Below are positions 35,554-44,490 of a DNA stretch of 64,000 nucleotides, one piece after another (positions within the stretch are counted from its first letter, which is position 1; each line of letters begins with the position of its first letter). The stretch lies in assembly GCF_041449215.1 (NCBI RefSeq), contig NZ_JBGNFV010000001.1, positions 4,419,001 through 4,483,000 of the forward strand, read 5' to 3'. Origin of the DNA: Roseivirga sp. BDSF3-8. GTDB lineage: Bacteria; Bacteroidota; Bacteroidia; Cytophagales; Cyclobacteriaceae. Made by a program: the position numbers and the translations under genes. Below the pieces are notes generated by a model. The model did not search any database. It saw only the letters and a program-made list of their open reading frames with translations, and was not told where the DNA came from.

Positions 35554-37050
35554 ATGTTCCACCGGAGCTCCGGAATACTAATGCATATAACCTCCCTTCC
35601 ATCCCCATATGGCATAGGGGACTTAGGGCCCGCCGCCTATCGGTTTGCAGACTTTTTATCTAAGGCTGGTCAGAGCTGGTGGCAAATCCTTCCCACTAAC
35701 CAGGTAGGAGAAGACAGTAATTACAGTCCTTACAGTGGTTTGTCGGCATTTGCAGGTAATATATTGCTCATAAGTCCTGAAAGCTTGCAAAAAAGGGGTT
35801 ACCTGGAAAGAAATGAGATAGAAAAACCATCCTCAGTTTCTGATTTCCGGGAGGCTGAAAAGTATAAGCGCTCACTGTTAGAAATTGCCTTCATGAGGTG
35901 GGAGGAGCAGGGAGGGATTCATCAGAATGAATTCATCAGTTTTTGTAGTTTAAATGCTCACTGGCTGGAAGATTATGCCCTATACACAGCCCTTAGGGAA
36001 ACCTATGGCAAGAGTTGGCTAAGTTGGCCTGATAAGTATAAGAAGCATGATCGCGCTGCTCTGGAAGAAGCGAAAGAAAAATCTGCACGCACCATTCTAA
36101 AGGAAAAATTCCAACAATACTTGTTTTTCGAGCAATGGGAGGCCCTCAAAGCTTATTGCCGGATTAACCAAATCAGGTTTTTTGGTGACATGCCGATTTA
36201 TGTTGACCACCAAAGCTGTGATGTTTGGTCACATCAGGACATATTTAAACTGGATGCCGAAGGTAATATGCTAAGTGTGGCAGGGGTGCCGCCAGATTAC
36301 TTCAGTGAAGATGGGCAACTATGGAATATGCCTATTTACAAATGGGAAACTCAGAAAGGTCGTGGTTTCGACTGGTGGGTGAAACGAATCCGGCATAACC
36401 TTTCGGTTTATGACATTGTACGGTTGGATCATTTCAGAGGGTTTGTAGACTTCTGGGAAGTGCCATACGGAGAGGAGACTGCAAGAAATGGTAAATGGAG
36501 TAGAGGTCCGAGGGAAAGCCTTTTCGATAAATTGAAAGCGGAATTTCCCGACATGCCGATAATCGCTGAAGATCTGGGAGAGATAGACCAGCCTGTCTAC
36601 GATCTGATGGAAAGTTATGACCTTCCAGGTATGAGGGTGCTACAATTTGCCTGGGATGACAATCCAGGGAAGAATCCCCATATAGTTCATCAGCATCTGA
36701 AAAACCAGATCGCTTATACAGGCACTCATGATAATATTCCTGTAAAAGCATGGTTTAGTAAACTTGATGATGCCAGCAGGGAGAAACTTGCTGCTTATAT
36801 TGGACAACCGGTAAGTTCTGAAAACATACATAAGCACTTCCTGCGCTTAGTGTGGGAAAGCGTAGCTAATATCTCTATTACCACCACTCAGGACCTGCTT
36901 GGGCTTGGTGAAGAAGGAATTATGAATATCCCCGGTAAGGCTGAAGGGAACTGGACGTGGAGGTTAAAGGATGGGGCCCTATCAGACGAATTTGCGGCGG
37001 ATCTAAGGTCTCTTACCTGGATTTCCGGTAGACTCGCTGATCAGGACTGA
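35554..37050 (+). CDS. malQ: 4-alpha-glucanotransferase (amylomaltase)
   Basis: A GH77 enzyme, 498 residues, that transfers glucan chains between maltooligosaccharides. RSSGILMHITSLPSPYGIGDLGP is a typical GH77 start; VRLDHFRGF (about 288-297) holds the nucleophile Asp, IIAEDLGE (about 335) the acid Glu, and GTHDNIPVKAWF the third Asp region. It lies 6 bp after treY, so substrate chains could be reshaped by MalQ and handed to TreY. In many bacteria MalQ makes or recycles the maltodextrins from glycogen. Confidence 0.95.
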   Translation: MFHRSSGILMHITSLPSPYGIGDLGPAAYRFADFLSKAGQSWWQILPTNQVGEDSNYSPYSGLSAFAGNILLISPESLQKRGYLERNEIEKPSSVSDFREAEKYKRSLLEIAFMRWEEQGGIHQNEFISFCSLNAHWLEDYALYTALRETYGKSWLSWPDKYKKHDRAALEEAKEKSARTILKEKFQQYLFFEQWEALKAYCRINQIRFFGDMPIYVDHQSCDVWSHQDIFKLDAEGNMLSVAGVPPDYFSEDGQLWNMPIYKWETQKGRGFDWWVKRIRHNLSVYDIVRLDHFRGFVDFWEVPYGEETARNGKWSRGPRESLFDKLKAEFPDMPIIAEDLGEIDQPVYDLMESYDLPGMRVLQFAWDDNPGKNPHIVHQHLKNQIAYTGTHDNIPVKAWFSKLDDASREKLAAYIGQPVSSENIHKHFLRLVWESVANISITTTQDLLGLGEEGIMNIPGKAEGNWTWRLKDGALSDEFAADLRSLTWISGRLADQD

Positions 37051-37061
37051 ATAGACGGTAT

Positions 37062-37092
37062 AAAAAAAGGCACTCCACACGGAGTGCCTTTG
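37062..37092 (-). terminator. Terminator of tRNA-Met
   Basis: GGCACTCC-ACAC-GGAGTGCC is a perfect 8-bp stem. Read on the minus strand it directly follows the tRNA 3' end and is trailed by seven T, so it ends the tRNA transcript. On the plus strand only three T follow, so it may also weakly end malQ. Confidence 0.88.
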
Positions 37093-37166
37093 TAGCGAGG
37101 ACGGGAGTTGAACCCGTGACCTCAGGGTTATGAATCCTGCGCTCTAACCGACTGAGCTACCTCGCC
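37093..37166 (-). tRNA. tRNA-Met (CAT), elongator type
   Basis: On the minus strand the 74-nt gene starts GGCGAGGTAGCTCAG, the D-arm has GGTTAGAGC, the anticodon loop is TTCATAA (anticodon CAT), and the T-arm is GGGTTCAACTCCC. The acceptor stem pairs GGCGAGG with CCTCGCT, with one G-T at the end. CCA is not encoded. The first pair and the GGC start indicate the elongator, not the initiator. CAT could also be a lysidine-modified Ile tRNA, which cannot be fully excluded. Confidence 0.9.
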
Positions 37167-37270
37167 ATGATATGCATGTGTACTAAGTGTTTCATTTTAA
37201 GGCCTATGGTAAAGCCATAAAATGTCTTCCTAAGCAATGCTTTTTAACGCCCGTTTGGCGAATCGGAGTG

Positions 37271-37302
37271 CAAACATACGAAAAAGCTTTTTACACCTAC
37301 AA
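37271..37302 (-). promoter_or_regulatory. Promoter of tRNA-Met
   Basis: On the minus strand TTG (37300-37302) precedes TATGTTTG (37271-37278), an exact -7 match, with 21 bp between. Transcription would begin about 100 bp before the tRNA, leaving a long leader to be removed. Confidence 0.6.
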
Positions 37303-37373
37303 GTTCAGGGGAGAAAAAATTATTTGACATTTCATTTATTTGTGATAGATTAAGTAAAATTCTGTCACAAGAA

Positions 37374-37781
37374 ATGGCAAAAACTAAGTTTACAGCCGAA
37401 TATGAAATTCGCGCATCAAAAAAAATGCTTTATCCCTATCTGCATTCTGCCAGTGGGTTGTCCCAGTGGTTTGCAGATGATGTTAATATAAACGAAGACA
37501 AAGAATTTATATTTCAATGGGATGGCAGAGAGCACATTGCCAAACCCGTCTCCCAACGTACCAATCACCACGTCAAATTTGAGTTTCAGTCTGATAATGG
37601 GGATGATGAGGACGAAGATGATGAGAGCCCCGCATACCTTGAGTTTCGCCTGGAGCAGAATGAACTTACCCAATCAGTATTTCTGAAGGTGACTGATTAT
37701 TCTGATACCGGAGATGAGGAAGAGCTTGAAGATCTCTGGGAAGGTTTAGTCGGTAATCTCAAAGAAATAGTAGGAGGGTGA
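37374..37781 (+). CDS. START-like domain protein
   Basis: A 135-residue soluble protein. The N terminus MAKTKFTAEYEIRASKKMLYPYLHSASGLSQWFADDVN is the START/AHSA1-like pattern of a strand, helix and Trp-containing loop, and the C-terminal helix DLWEGLVGNLKEI fits. A very acidic loop (DNGDDEDEDDE) sits at about 75-90. START folds bind hydrophobic ligands in a cavity; the ligand is not known. It is 86 bp before the LptF/LptG gene, which has its own promoter. Confidence 0.8.
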   Translation: MAKTKFTAEYEIRASKKMLYPYLHSASGLSQWFADDVNINEDKEFIFQWDGREHIAKPVSQRTNHHVKFEFQSDNGDDEDEDDESPAYLEFRLEQNELTQSVFLKVTDYSDTGDEEELEDLWEGLVGNLKEIVGG

Positions 37782-37799
37782 TTTATTTTACCCGGTTTG

Positions 37800-37831
37800 T
37801 TGTTTGCGGAATGATAATTGCTATAATTTTG
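37800..37831 (+). promoter_or_regulatory. Promoter of the LptF/LptG gene
   Basis: TAATTTTG at 37824-37831 is an exact -7 match. Two possible -33 elements lie upstream: TTG at 37800-37802 (21-bp spacing) and TTTG at 37803-37806 (17-bp spacing). The start codon is 37 bp further on. Confidence 0.6.
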
Positions 37832-37867
37832 GCATAGTTTCGCAATGAGAAATCAGGTAGATCCTTC

Positions 37868-39745
37868 ATGAAAAAAGTCGATAAACTTATTATCGGTTCC
37901 TTCTTAGGGCCATTTTTCCTGACCTTCGTAATTGTCGTATTCATATTGCTTACACAGCATATGATAAAATACTTCGATGAGTTCGTGGGCAAGGATTTAG
38001 GCTTTACTGTGTTTGCTGAATTAATTGCTTATTTCAGCATTAACATGACGCCAATTGCGCTGCCCCTGGCCATTTTGCTTTCCAGCCTTATGACTTTTGG
38101 TAACCTGGGGGAGCATTTTGAACTTACCGCCATTAAAAGTGCAGGAATTAGCCTAACAAGAGCCCTTCAACCAATTTTTTTCCTGGTTCTCTTTCTTTCC
38201 GGTTTTGCCTATCTCAACAACAATTACCTGGTTACTAAAGCAAACCTTAAAGCCTATAGTCTGCTGCATGATATACGCAAAAAGAAACCCAGCCTTGATA
38301 TTAAAGAAGGAGCGTTTTATAACGGAATACCGGGCTACAGCATAAAGGTTAACGAAAAGCTCAGCGACGGTAAGACTCTCAAAGACCTGATTATTTACGA
38401 TCATTCCAGATCCACAGGTAATAAAGAAGTGATTATTGCCGACAGTGGAAAAATGTATACTGTCAATAACGAGCGCTTTCTGAAGCTAGAACTATTTGAT
38501 GGGAATTTTTACCAGGAGATAGATAAAAACCGACCGGGTAGGGTAGACCTTATCGACCAGATGGTACGCAATGAGTTTAACAGGTTCGAAATGACTTTAA
38601 GTCTCGAGTCTTTTATGCTGGACAGAACCGATGAAAACCTGTTCGCCACCCACCGGTATATGAAAAATACGTCTCAATTGATGGAAGATGTGGATAGTAT
38701 GCGGCTGGATGTAATTGAATCGGAGTTTGAAGTGATAGGTTCTGCAGGAGGATTCTTTAGTTATCTTACGGTAAATAAGATAGATACTCCGGATGGGGTC
38801 TTTGAGAAAGTGAGAGTAAGGCGTGAAATGCGTCGTATCGCGGATAGCCTTATCCAGGTAGAAAGAGATAGCTTACAGGAAGTTAACCGTATGGCTGACC
38901 CCAACTACTATCAAAGAAAGTATGGAGGAGGAAAAAATATTGATTCTGTAAATACAGCCGAAGCCGACTCCGCTGGTAATGAAGATAGCTTAGCCAACGG
39001 TACGCTGCCTAAAGATACTGGTAATGTATCTGGTGTAACGGTTACAGATTCAGCCAAATTGGCAAAACAGAAAGTAGCCTCTTTGCAAAGATCTGATGAG
39101 GAAGAGCTCGGACGGCTAGAGACCCGTACACGGGTTCAGGAGCGATTCTTTAAAAGAAAAGAAAATGAGGCTAAATACGAGGAGAGGTATGCTGCTATAG
39201 AGTCACCCGACTCCAGTATTATTGATAAGGTGGACAGTAGTTTTTCTGTGCTTTCATTTAAGAAAAGGATGGTAAGGCAGGCGATGAACCAGGTGCGATT
39301 CGTGAAAAATAACATTACCGTACAAACGAGTCAGATCGAAACGCGCGAAAAGGAAATTAGAAAACATACGATAGAGAAAAATAAAAAGCTCTCTCAGGCA
39401 CTTGCCTGTCTTGTTATGTTCCTTATTGGTGCTCCTCTGGGTGCCATTATCAAAAGAGGTGGCCTTGGCGTCCCTGTTATTATCTCTATTGTATTCTTCA
39501 TTATTTATTATGTGCTCACCATGACTATGGAGAAGCAGGGTAAAGAAGGGCTAATGGATCCTTTCATTGCCGTGTGGGTTGCAAATGTAGTTTTAGCACC
39601 AATAGGCTTGTTCTTCCTCAAACAGGCACGAAACGACAGCCGAGTATTTGATTCGGATATGTACCGCGTTATCTTCGAAAGGTTTAGAAGGAAGCTTGGA
39701 GAAAAAACCTTCAAAGAAAAACAGAAGGAAATGAGCGGTTCATAG
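37868..39745 (+). CDS. LptF/LptG-family permease
   Basis: A 625-residue inner-membrane protein with three membrane segments at each end (about 8-120 and 515-600) and a large middle region. The start MKKVDKLIIGSFLGPFFLTF and MTPIALPLAILLSSLMTFG are typical of LptF/LptG, the transmembrane parts of the LptB2FG exporter that lifts lipopolysaccharide out of the inner membrane. The middle contains a beta-jellyroll part plus an extra charged, coiled-coil-like insertion (about 320-480) longer than in E. coli LptF (366 residues). Which of F or G it is cannot be said. Its partners LptB and LptC are not in the window. Confidence 0.88.
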   Translation: MKKVDKLIIGSFLGPFFLTFVIVVFILLTQHMIKYFDEFVGKDLGFTVFAELIAYFSINMTPIALPLAILLSSLMTFGNLGEHFELTAIKSAGISLTRALQPIFFLVLFLSGFAYLNNNYLVTKANLKAYSLLHDIRKKKPSLDIKEGAFYNGIPGYSIKVNEKLSDGKTLKDLIIYDHSRSTGNKEVIIADSGKMYTVNNERFLKLELFDGNFYQEIDKNRPGRVDLIDQMVRNEFNRFEMTLSLESFMLDRTDENLFATHRYMKNTSQLMEDVDSMRLDVIESEFEVIGSAGGFFSYLTVNKIDTPDGVFEKVRVRREMRRIADSLIQVERDSLQEVNRMADPNYYQRKYGGGKNIDSVNTAEADSAGNEDSLANGTLPKDTGNVSGVTVTDSAKLAKQKVASLQRSDEEELGRLETRTRVQERFFKRKENEAKYEERYAAIESPDSSIIDKVDSSFSVLSFKKRMVRQAMNQVRFVKNNITVQTSQIETREKEIRKHTIEKNKKLSQALACLVMFLIGAPLGAIIKRGGLGVPVIISIVFFIIYYVLTMTMEKQGKEGLMDPFIAVWVANVVLAPIGLFFLKQARNDSRVFDSDMYRVIFERFRRKLGEKTFKEKQKEMSGS

Positions 39746-39776
39746 TTGGAAACTTGTAGCTGGCTGTGTACCTTTG
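39746..39776 (+). promoter_or_regulatory. Promoter of rpsO
   Basis: TTG at 39746-39748 and TACCTTTG at 39769-39776 (exact TAnnTTTG) with 20 bp between. The -33 TTG overlaps the end of the LptF/G stop region. The start codon of rpsO is 37 bp after the -7 element. Confidence 0.65.
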
Positions 39777-39813
39777 CAGTTAGTTTTAAAAATTTTAATT
39801 GATTTAGCTAGTC

Positions 39814-40089
39814 ATGTATTTATCAAAAGATAAGAAACAGGAACTTTTTGAGAATCATGGTCGGTCAAAATCGAAGAGTGATACAGGGTCTGCAGAGTCG
39901 CAGATTGCACTGTTCACTTATCGAATTAATCACCTGACCGAGCACCTTAAGTCTAACAAAAAAGACTACTCTACCCGTCTTGGTCTGCTGAAGCTTGTAG
40001 GTAAAAGAAGAAAGCTTCTAAACTATCTGCACGACATGGATATCGAAAGATATCGTGCAGTACTTGCCGACCTGAATCTTAGAAAATAA
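39814..40089 (+). CDS. rpsO: 30S ribosomal protein uS15
   Basis: A 91-residue protein of normal length. GSAESQIALFTYRINHLTEHLKSNKKDYSTR and LLKLVGKRRKLLNYLHD are the classic uS15 helices that bind the 16S three-way junction. It lies directly before pnp, the same order as in many bacteria, where uS15 can repress its own mRNA. Confidence 0.98.
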   Translation: MYLSKDKKQELFENHGRSKSKSDTGSAESQIALFTYRINHLTEHLKSNKKDYSTRLGLLKLVGKRRKLLNYLHDMDIERYRAVLADLNLRK

Positions 40090-40099
40090 CATATGTAGT

Positions 40100-40131
40100 A
40101 AGAGGGGATTCTCTAGGAGTTCCCTCTTTTA
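40100..40131 (+). terminator. Terminator or attenuator between rpsO and pnp
   Basis: AAGAGGG and CCCTCTT form a 7-bp stem with a 15-nt loop, then TTTA. The T tract is short, so some read-through into pnp is likely, similar in position to the rpsO-pnp terminator known in enterobacteria. Confidence 0.6.
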
Positions 40132-40212
40132 CTTTCCCGCCCCAGCCCAATTTTTATTTTTTGGTCCGACAGCATCAGCCAAATTAACATTTTACGTACA
40201 GAAAAAAATTAT

Positions 40213-42351
40213 ATGCAACCTAAGGAGATAAAGAAAGTCATCACACTAAAAGATGGCCGTGAGATCAGTATCGAAACCGGAAAGCTGGCAAAGCAGGCCG
40301 ACGGTTCCGTGGTGGTACGCATGGGCGATACGATGATTCTGGCTACCGTTGTAGGCTCTCAGGACGCTAGAGAAGGTGTCGATTTTCTCCCCCTTTCCGT
40401 AGACTACCAGGAGAAGTTTGCTTCTGCCGGTAGAATCCCCGGTGGTTTCCTCAAGCGTGAAGGAAGACTATCCGATTACGAAATTCTTGTCAGCCGCCTG
40501 GTTGACAGAGCCATCCGCCCTCTTTTTCCGGATGACTACCATGCAGACGTTCAGGTAATGATATCCCTGATTTCTGCTGACAACGAGGCGCTTCCTGATG
40601 CCCTCGCTGCACTGGCGGCTTCGGCTGCTATTTCCGTGTCCGACCTGCCATTCCAGGGTCCGATCGCCGAGGTACGTGTAGCTCAAATTGATGGTCAAAT
40701 GGTAGTTAACCCTACCCGTGAGCAGCTTACTGAGGCCACACTTGATCTGATGATCGGTGCTACCTATGATAATATCACCATGGTCGAGGGTGAAATGAAA
40801 GAAGTGTCAGAAGAAGAAATGCTTGAGGCAATTCTTGTAGGACACGAGGCTATCAAAGACCTGTGCAAAGCACAGACAGAGTTGGTAGAGGAAGTTGGTA
40901 AAACGGAGAAGCGCACCTACGATCATGAAAATAACGACGATGCGCTTAAGCAACAGTTGTTTGATCAGTTCTACGATCGCTATTATGAAGTCGCTCAGAA
41001 GCAGATTGCTGACAAGAGTGAGCGTAGCAAGACCTTTAAAGAAATTAAAGAGTCGTATATAGAAAGCCTGCCTGAAGATCATGAGTTGGATCTTGATATG
41101 GTTGGAAGGTATTTTCATAGCATTCAGAAGAAAGCAAGCCGTGACCTCGTACTTAATGAGCGTAAACGCCTGGACGGTCGTGAGCTCGATCAGGTACGCC
41201 ATATCTGGAGTGAGGTAGACTATCTTCCTACAGCACACGGCTCTGCCGTCTTTACCCGTGGTGAAACTCAATCCCTGACCACAGTAACACTGGGTACCAA
41301 GCTTGATGAGCAGATGATCGACAGTGCTATGGTGACAGGAAGTAATAAATTCCTTCTTCACTATAACTTCCCTGCTTTCAGTACAGGTGAGGTTAAGCCA
41401 AACAGAGGCCCTGCCCGTCGTGAAGTAGGTCACGGTAACCTGGCTCTTCGTGCCCTGAAAAATATGATCCCTGCGGATGAGGACAATCCATATACTATTC
41501 GCGTAGTATCAGATATCCTTGAATCTAACGGTTCATCTTCCATGGCTACTGTATGTGCCGGTTCTCTGGCCCTTATGGATGCCGGTATTCCTATCAAGGC
41601 TGCTGTATCCGGTATCGCTATGGGTATGATCTCTGACCCTGAAACAGGAAAGTATGCTATACTTTCTGATATTCTGGGTGATGAGGACCACCTCGGTGAT
41701 ATGGACTTTAAAGTGACCGGTACTCAGCAGGGGCTTACAGCTTGCCAGATGGACATTAAAGTAGATGGTCTTTCACCTGATGTGATGAAAGAAGCACTCG
41801 AGCAGGCAAAGCGTGGCCGTCTACACATTCTGGGAGAAATGAGTAAGACCATTTCCGAGTCTCGTGAAGACCTCAAACCTAATGCACCAAGATCTCAGAC
41901 TCTGAAGATCGACAAAGATATGATCGGTGCGGTGATCGGGCCAGGTGGTAAGATCGTTCAGGAAATCCAAAAGGAGACTGAGACTACTGTGGTCATCGAA
42001 GAGAAAAATAATGCCGGATACGTTACCATCTTTGCTACCAATAAGGAAAACATGGAAGATGCTGTGAGACGGGTGAAAAACATCGTGGCACTTCCTGAGG
42101 TAGGGGAGGTATACGACGGTATTGTGAAGAATATCATGCCTTTCGGCGCCTTTATTGAATTCATGCCTGGTAAGGAAGGACTTCTCCATATCAGTGAGAT
42201 AAAATGGGAGCGTCTGGAGAACATGGATGGCGTAATGGAAGTAGGAGAAGAAGTAAAGGTGAAACTTCTTGAGATTGATAAGAAGACCGGTAAATTCCGT
42301 CTTTCACGTAAAGTTTTATTACCTCGTCCTGAGCGTAATCCACGCTCTTGA
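40213..42351 (+). CDS. pnp: Polyribonucleotide nucleotidyltransferase (PNPase)
   Basis: A phosphorolytic 3'-5' exoribonuclease, 712 residues. Two RNase PH domains are separated by an alpha-helical domain; the second contains [18 protein letters not shown]. The KH domain has [15 protein letters not shown] (about 570) and the S1 domain [20 protein letters not shown] (about 633-652). The C-terminal tail is short ([13 protein letters not shown]). It follows rpsO, and a strong hairpin with a T run lies 72 bp after its stop. Confidence 0.97.
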   Translation: MQPKEIKKVITLKDGREISIETGKLAKQADGSVVVRMGDTMILATVVGSQDAREGVDFLPLSVDYQEKFASAGRIPGGFLKREGRLSDYEILVSRLVDRAIRPLFPDDYHADVQVMISLISADNEALPDALAALAASAAISVSDLPFQGPIAEVRVAQIDGQMVVNPTREQLTEATLDLMIGATYDNITMVEGEMKEVSEEEMLEAILVGHEAIKDLCKAQTELVEEVGKTEKRTYDHENNDDALKQQLFDQFYDRYYEVAQKQIADKSERSKTFKEIKESYIESLPEDHELDLDMVGRYFHSIQKKASRDLVLNERKRLDGRELDQVRHIWSEVDYLPTAHGSAVFTRGETQSLTTVTLGTKLDEQMIDSAMVTGSNKFLLHYNFPAFSTGEVKPNRGPARREVGHGNLALRALKNMIPADEDNPYTIRVVSDILESNGSSSMATVCAGSLALMDAGIPIKAAVSGIAMGMISDPETGKYAILSDILGDEDHLGDMDFKVTGTQQGLTACQMDIKVDGLSPDVMKEALEQAKRGRLHILGEMSKTISESREDLKPNAPRSQTLKIDKDMIGAVIGPGGKIVQEIQKETETTVVIEEKNNAGYVTIFATNKENMEDAVRRVKNIVALPEVGEVYDGIVKNIMPFGAFIEFMPGKEGLLHISEIKWERLENMDGVMEVGEEVKVKLLEIDKKTGKFRLSRKVLLPRPERNPRS

Positions 42352-42422
42352 TCATCAGCTATTTAAGCGGTGCCCTATAATTCCGGCATCGCTTGAATCT
42401 GTTTTTCATATTTAATGATTCG

Positions 42423-42465
42423 GAAACATTGAGGAACTTTAAGCAGATCACTCAATGTTTCTTTT
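42423..42465 (+). terminator. Terminator downstream of pnp, ahead of rpoD
   Basis: GAAACATTGAG (42423-42433) and CTCAATGTTTC (42451-42461) are perfect complements with a 17-nt loop, then TTTT. A weaker 10-bp hairpin (AAGCGGTGCC/GGCATCGCTT) begins at 42364. Because rpoD starts 40 bp later without a clear promoter between, it could work as an attenuator. Confidence 0.65.
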
Positions 42466-42505
42466 GGGTATTTACCGGGACAATAAGAATTTAAAACCAT
42501 ACTGA

Positions 42506-43369
42506 ATGAGACAGCTCAAGATTAGCAAGCAAATTACTAACAGGGAAAGCCAGTCCCTCGATAAGTATCTGCAGGAGATAGGCAAGGTTGACCTGCTTAC
42601 TCCTGATGAAGAGGTTTCGCTTGCTAAAAGAATTCGTGAAGGGGACCAAATGGCCCTGGAAAAACTTACGAAAGCGAATTTGCGATTTGTGGTGTCCGTA
42701 GCGAAGCAATATCAAAACCAGGGACTATCTCTGGGTGACCTTATCAATGAAGGTAACCTTGGCTTGATCAAAGCTGCACAGCGTTTCGACGAAACCCGCG
42801 GATTTAAGTTTATCAGTTACGCCGTTTGGTGGATCCGCCAGTCAATTCTGCAGGCACTGGCCGAGCAGTCCAGAATTGTTCGTCTTCCATTAAATAGAGT
42901 AGGTTCACTTAATAAGATCAGCAAGACGTTCTCTGAGCTGGAGCAAAAGTATGAGCGTGAGCCTAGCCCGGATGAACTTGCGGAAGTACTTGATGTCACT
43001 ACTAATGAAGTAGTGGATACCATGAAGATTTCCGGACGTCACGTATCTATGGATGCGCCGTTTGTACAGGGAGAGGAGAATAGCCTTCTTGACGTACTTG
43101 AAAATGATACGGAAGAAACGCCTGATAATGAGTTGATGAATGACTCACTTCGTAAGGAGGTGCAGCGTGCTCTTTCGACCCTTACTCAGCGTGAGGCCGA
43201 TGTTATCACTCTGTATTTCGGTTTGAATGGCGAACACAGTATGACCCTTGAAGAGATTGGCGAAAAATTCAATCTGACTCGCGAACGTGTTCGTCAGATT
43301 AAGGAAAAAGCCATCAGAAGATTAAGGCATACGAGTCGCAGTAAGGCCCTGAAACCTTATCTTGGCTAA
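42506..43369 (+). CDS. rpoD: Primary RNA polymerase sigma factor (RpoD/SigA)
   Basis: A group 1-type sigma factor of 287 residues in the short Bacteroidota form that lacks region 1.1. Region 1.2 begins [18 protein letters not shown]; region 2 has [36 protein letters not shown] and [15 protein letters not shown]; region 4 has [29 protein letters not shown] for the -33 element. This protein is expected to read the TTTG/TAnnTTTG promoters found in the window. The gene is followed by a terminator, so it is likely transcribed alone or by read-through from pnp. Confidence 0.95.
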   Translation: MRQLKISKQITNRESQSLDKYLQEIGKVDLLTPDEEVSLAKRIREGDQMALEKLTKANLRFVVSVAKQYQNQGLSLGDLINEGNLGLIKAAQRFDETRGFKFISYAVWWIRQSILQALAEQSRIVRLPLNRVGSLNKISKTFSELEQKYEREPSPDELAEVLDVTTNEVVDTMKISGRHVSMDAPFVQGEENSLLDVLENDTEETPDNELMNDSLRKEVQRALSTLTQREADVITLYFGLNGEHSMTLEEIGEKFNLTRERVRQIKEKAIRRLRHTSRSKALKPYLG

Positions 43370-43396
43370 AACGTAATTATTTCAGGATGAAATTGT

Positions 43397-43423
43397 AAAG
43401 GTCTCCCTCATGAGACCTTTTTT
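43397..43423 (+). terminator. Terminator of rpoD
   Basis: AAAGGTCTC-CCTCAT-GAGACCTTT is a perfect 9-bp stem, followed by more T. It lies 28 bp after the rpoD stop. Confidence 0.92.
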
Positions 43424-43440
43424 CGTCTGGTAATACCTTG

Positions 43441-43448
43441 TATTTTTG
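43441..43448 (+). promoter_or_regulatory. -7 element before trxB
   Basis: TATTTTTG matches TAnnTTTG exactly, 27 bp before the trxB ATG. The region where -33 should be is TTTTCG, a poor match. Confidence 0.5.
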
Positions 43449-43474
43449 TCAGGCTAAAAAACTTATAGGATAGA

Positions 43475-44434
43475 ATGACGACAGAGAAGGCAAATGTACT
43501 AATTATTGGGTCGGGACCTGCCGGATATACGGCAGCTATATATGCTGCCAGGGCCGGACTTAAACCTATATTGTACCAAGGCCAGCAGCCAGGTGGGCAG
43601 CTTACTATAACTAATGATGTAGAGAACTATCCTGGATACCCCGAAGGTGTTATGGGGCCTCAAATGATGATGGATTTCCAGAAACAGGCCGAAAGATTCG
43701 GGACAGATATACGTCATGGATTGGCAACGGGTGTAGACTTTACCTCATACCCCCATAAAGTAACCATAGATGATAACCTGGTGATCGAGGCAAATGCTGT
43801 GATCATTTCGACAGGTGCTTCGGCCAAATGGCTCAATATTCCTTCTGAGGAGAAGCTCAATGGTAAAGGAGTATCGGCTTGTGCTGTCTGTGATGGGTTC
43901 TTTTTCCGGCAGCAGGACGTAGCCATCGTGGGAGGTGGTGATACTGCTTGTGAGGAAGCCAGCTACCTGAGTAAAATATGTAAGAAGGTTTACATGCTCG
44001 TTAGGAAAGATGAGATGCGTGCATCTAAGATCATGCAGAGCAGGGTATTAAACACACCTAACATCGAGATTCTCTGGAACAGTGAAACAGATGAAATCCT
44101 TGGAGAGGATGAGGTGACCGGTGTAAGGGTATTTAACAACAAAACAAACGAAAAGTATGAGCTGCCTATCAGCGGCTTTTTCGTAGCTATCGGGCATAAG
44201 CCGAATACGGATATATTTACAGATTATCTGGATATGGATGATGCCGGATATGTGAGAACAGTGCCTGGTACCAGCAAAACTAACGTTGAAGGTGTATTTG
44301 CCTGCGGCGATGCTCAGGATAAGATATATCGCCAGGCAGTTACAGCTGCCGGAAGTGGCTGTATGGCTGCCCTTGACGCAGAACGGTTTCTCTCTGCCAA
44401 AGAAATGGAGCTTGCCGAAGTAACTAATTCGTAA
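43475..44434 (+). CDS. trxB: Thioredoxin-disulfide reductase
   Basis: A flavoenzyme, 319 residues, that reduces thioredoxin with NADPH. FAD site IIGSGPAGYTAAIYAARAGL, redox pair Cys136/Cys139 in ACAVCDG, NADPH-binding VGGGDTACEEASYL, and the C-terminal FAD motif GVFACGDAQDKIYRQAVTAAGSGCMAA are all present. It has its own -7 element and a terminator that ends just before bshB1. Placement beside bacillithiol synthesis groups two thiol-redox genes. Confidence 0.95.
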   Translation: MTTEKANVLIIGSGPAGYTAAIYAARAGLKPILYQGQQPGGQLTITNDVENYPGYPEGVMGPQMMMDFQKQAERFGTDIRHGLATGVDFTSYPHKVTIDDNLVIEANAVIISTGASAKWLNIPSEEKLNGKGVSACAVCDGFFFRQQDVAIVGGGDTACEEASYLSKICKKVYMLVRKDEMRASKIMQSRVLNTPNIEILWNSETDEILGEDEVTGVRVFNNKTNEKYELPISGFFVAIGHKPNTDIFTDYLDMDDAGYVRTVPGTSKTNVEGVFACGDAQDKIYRQAVTAAGSGCMAALDAERFLSAKEMELAEVTNS

Positions 44435-44456
44435 TAGGTCATTACTTAAAAATATA

Positions 44457-44487
44457 ACGGAGGGTATAATTTATCCTCCGTTTTTTT
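44457..44487 (+). terminator. Terminator between trxB and bshB1
   Basis: ACGGAGGGTA-TAATT-TATCCTCCGT forms a 10-bp stem with one G-T pair, followed by seven T. The T run ends 3 nt before the bshB1 ATG, so it occupies the place where a ribosome-binding leader would be. Confidence 0.85.
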
Positions 44488-44490
44488 ATT

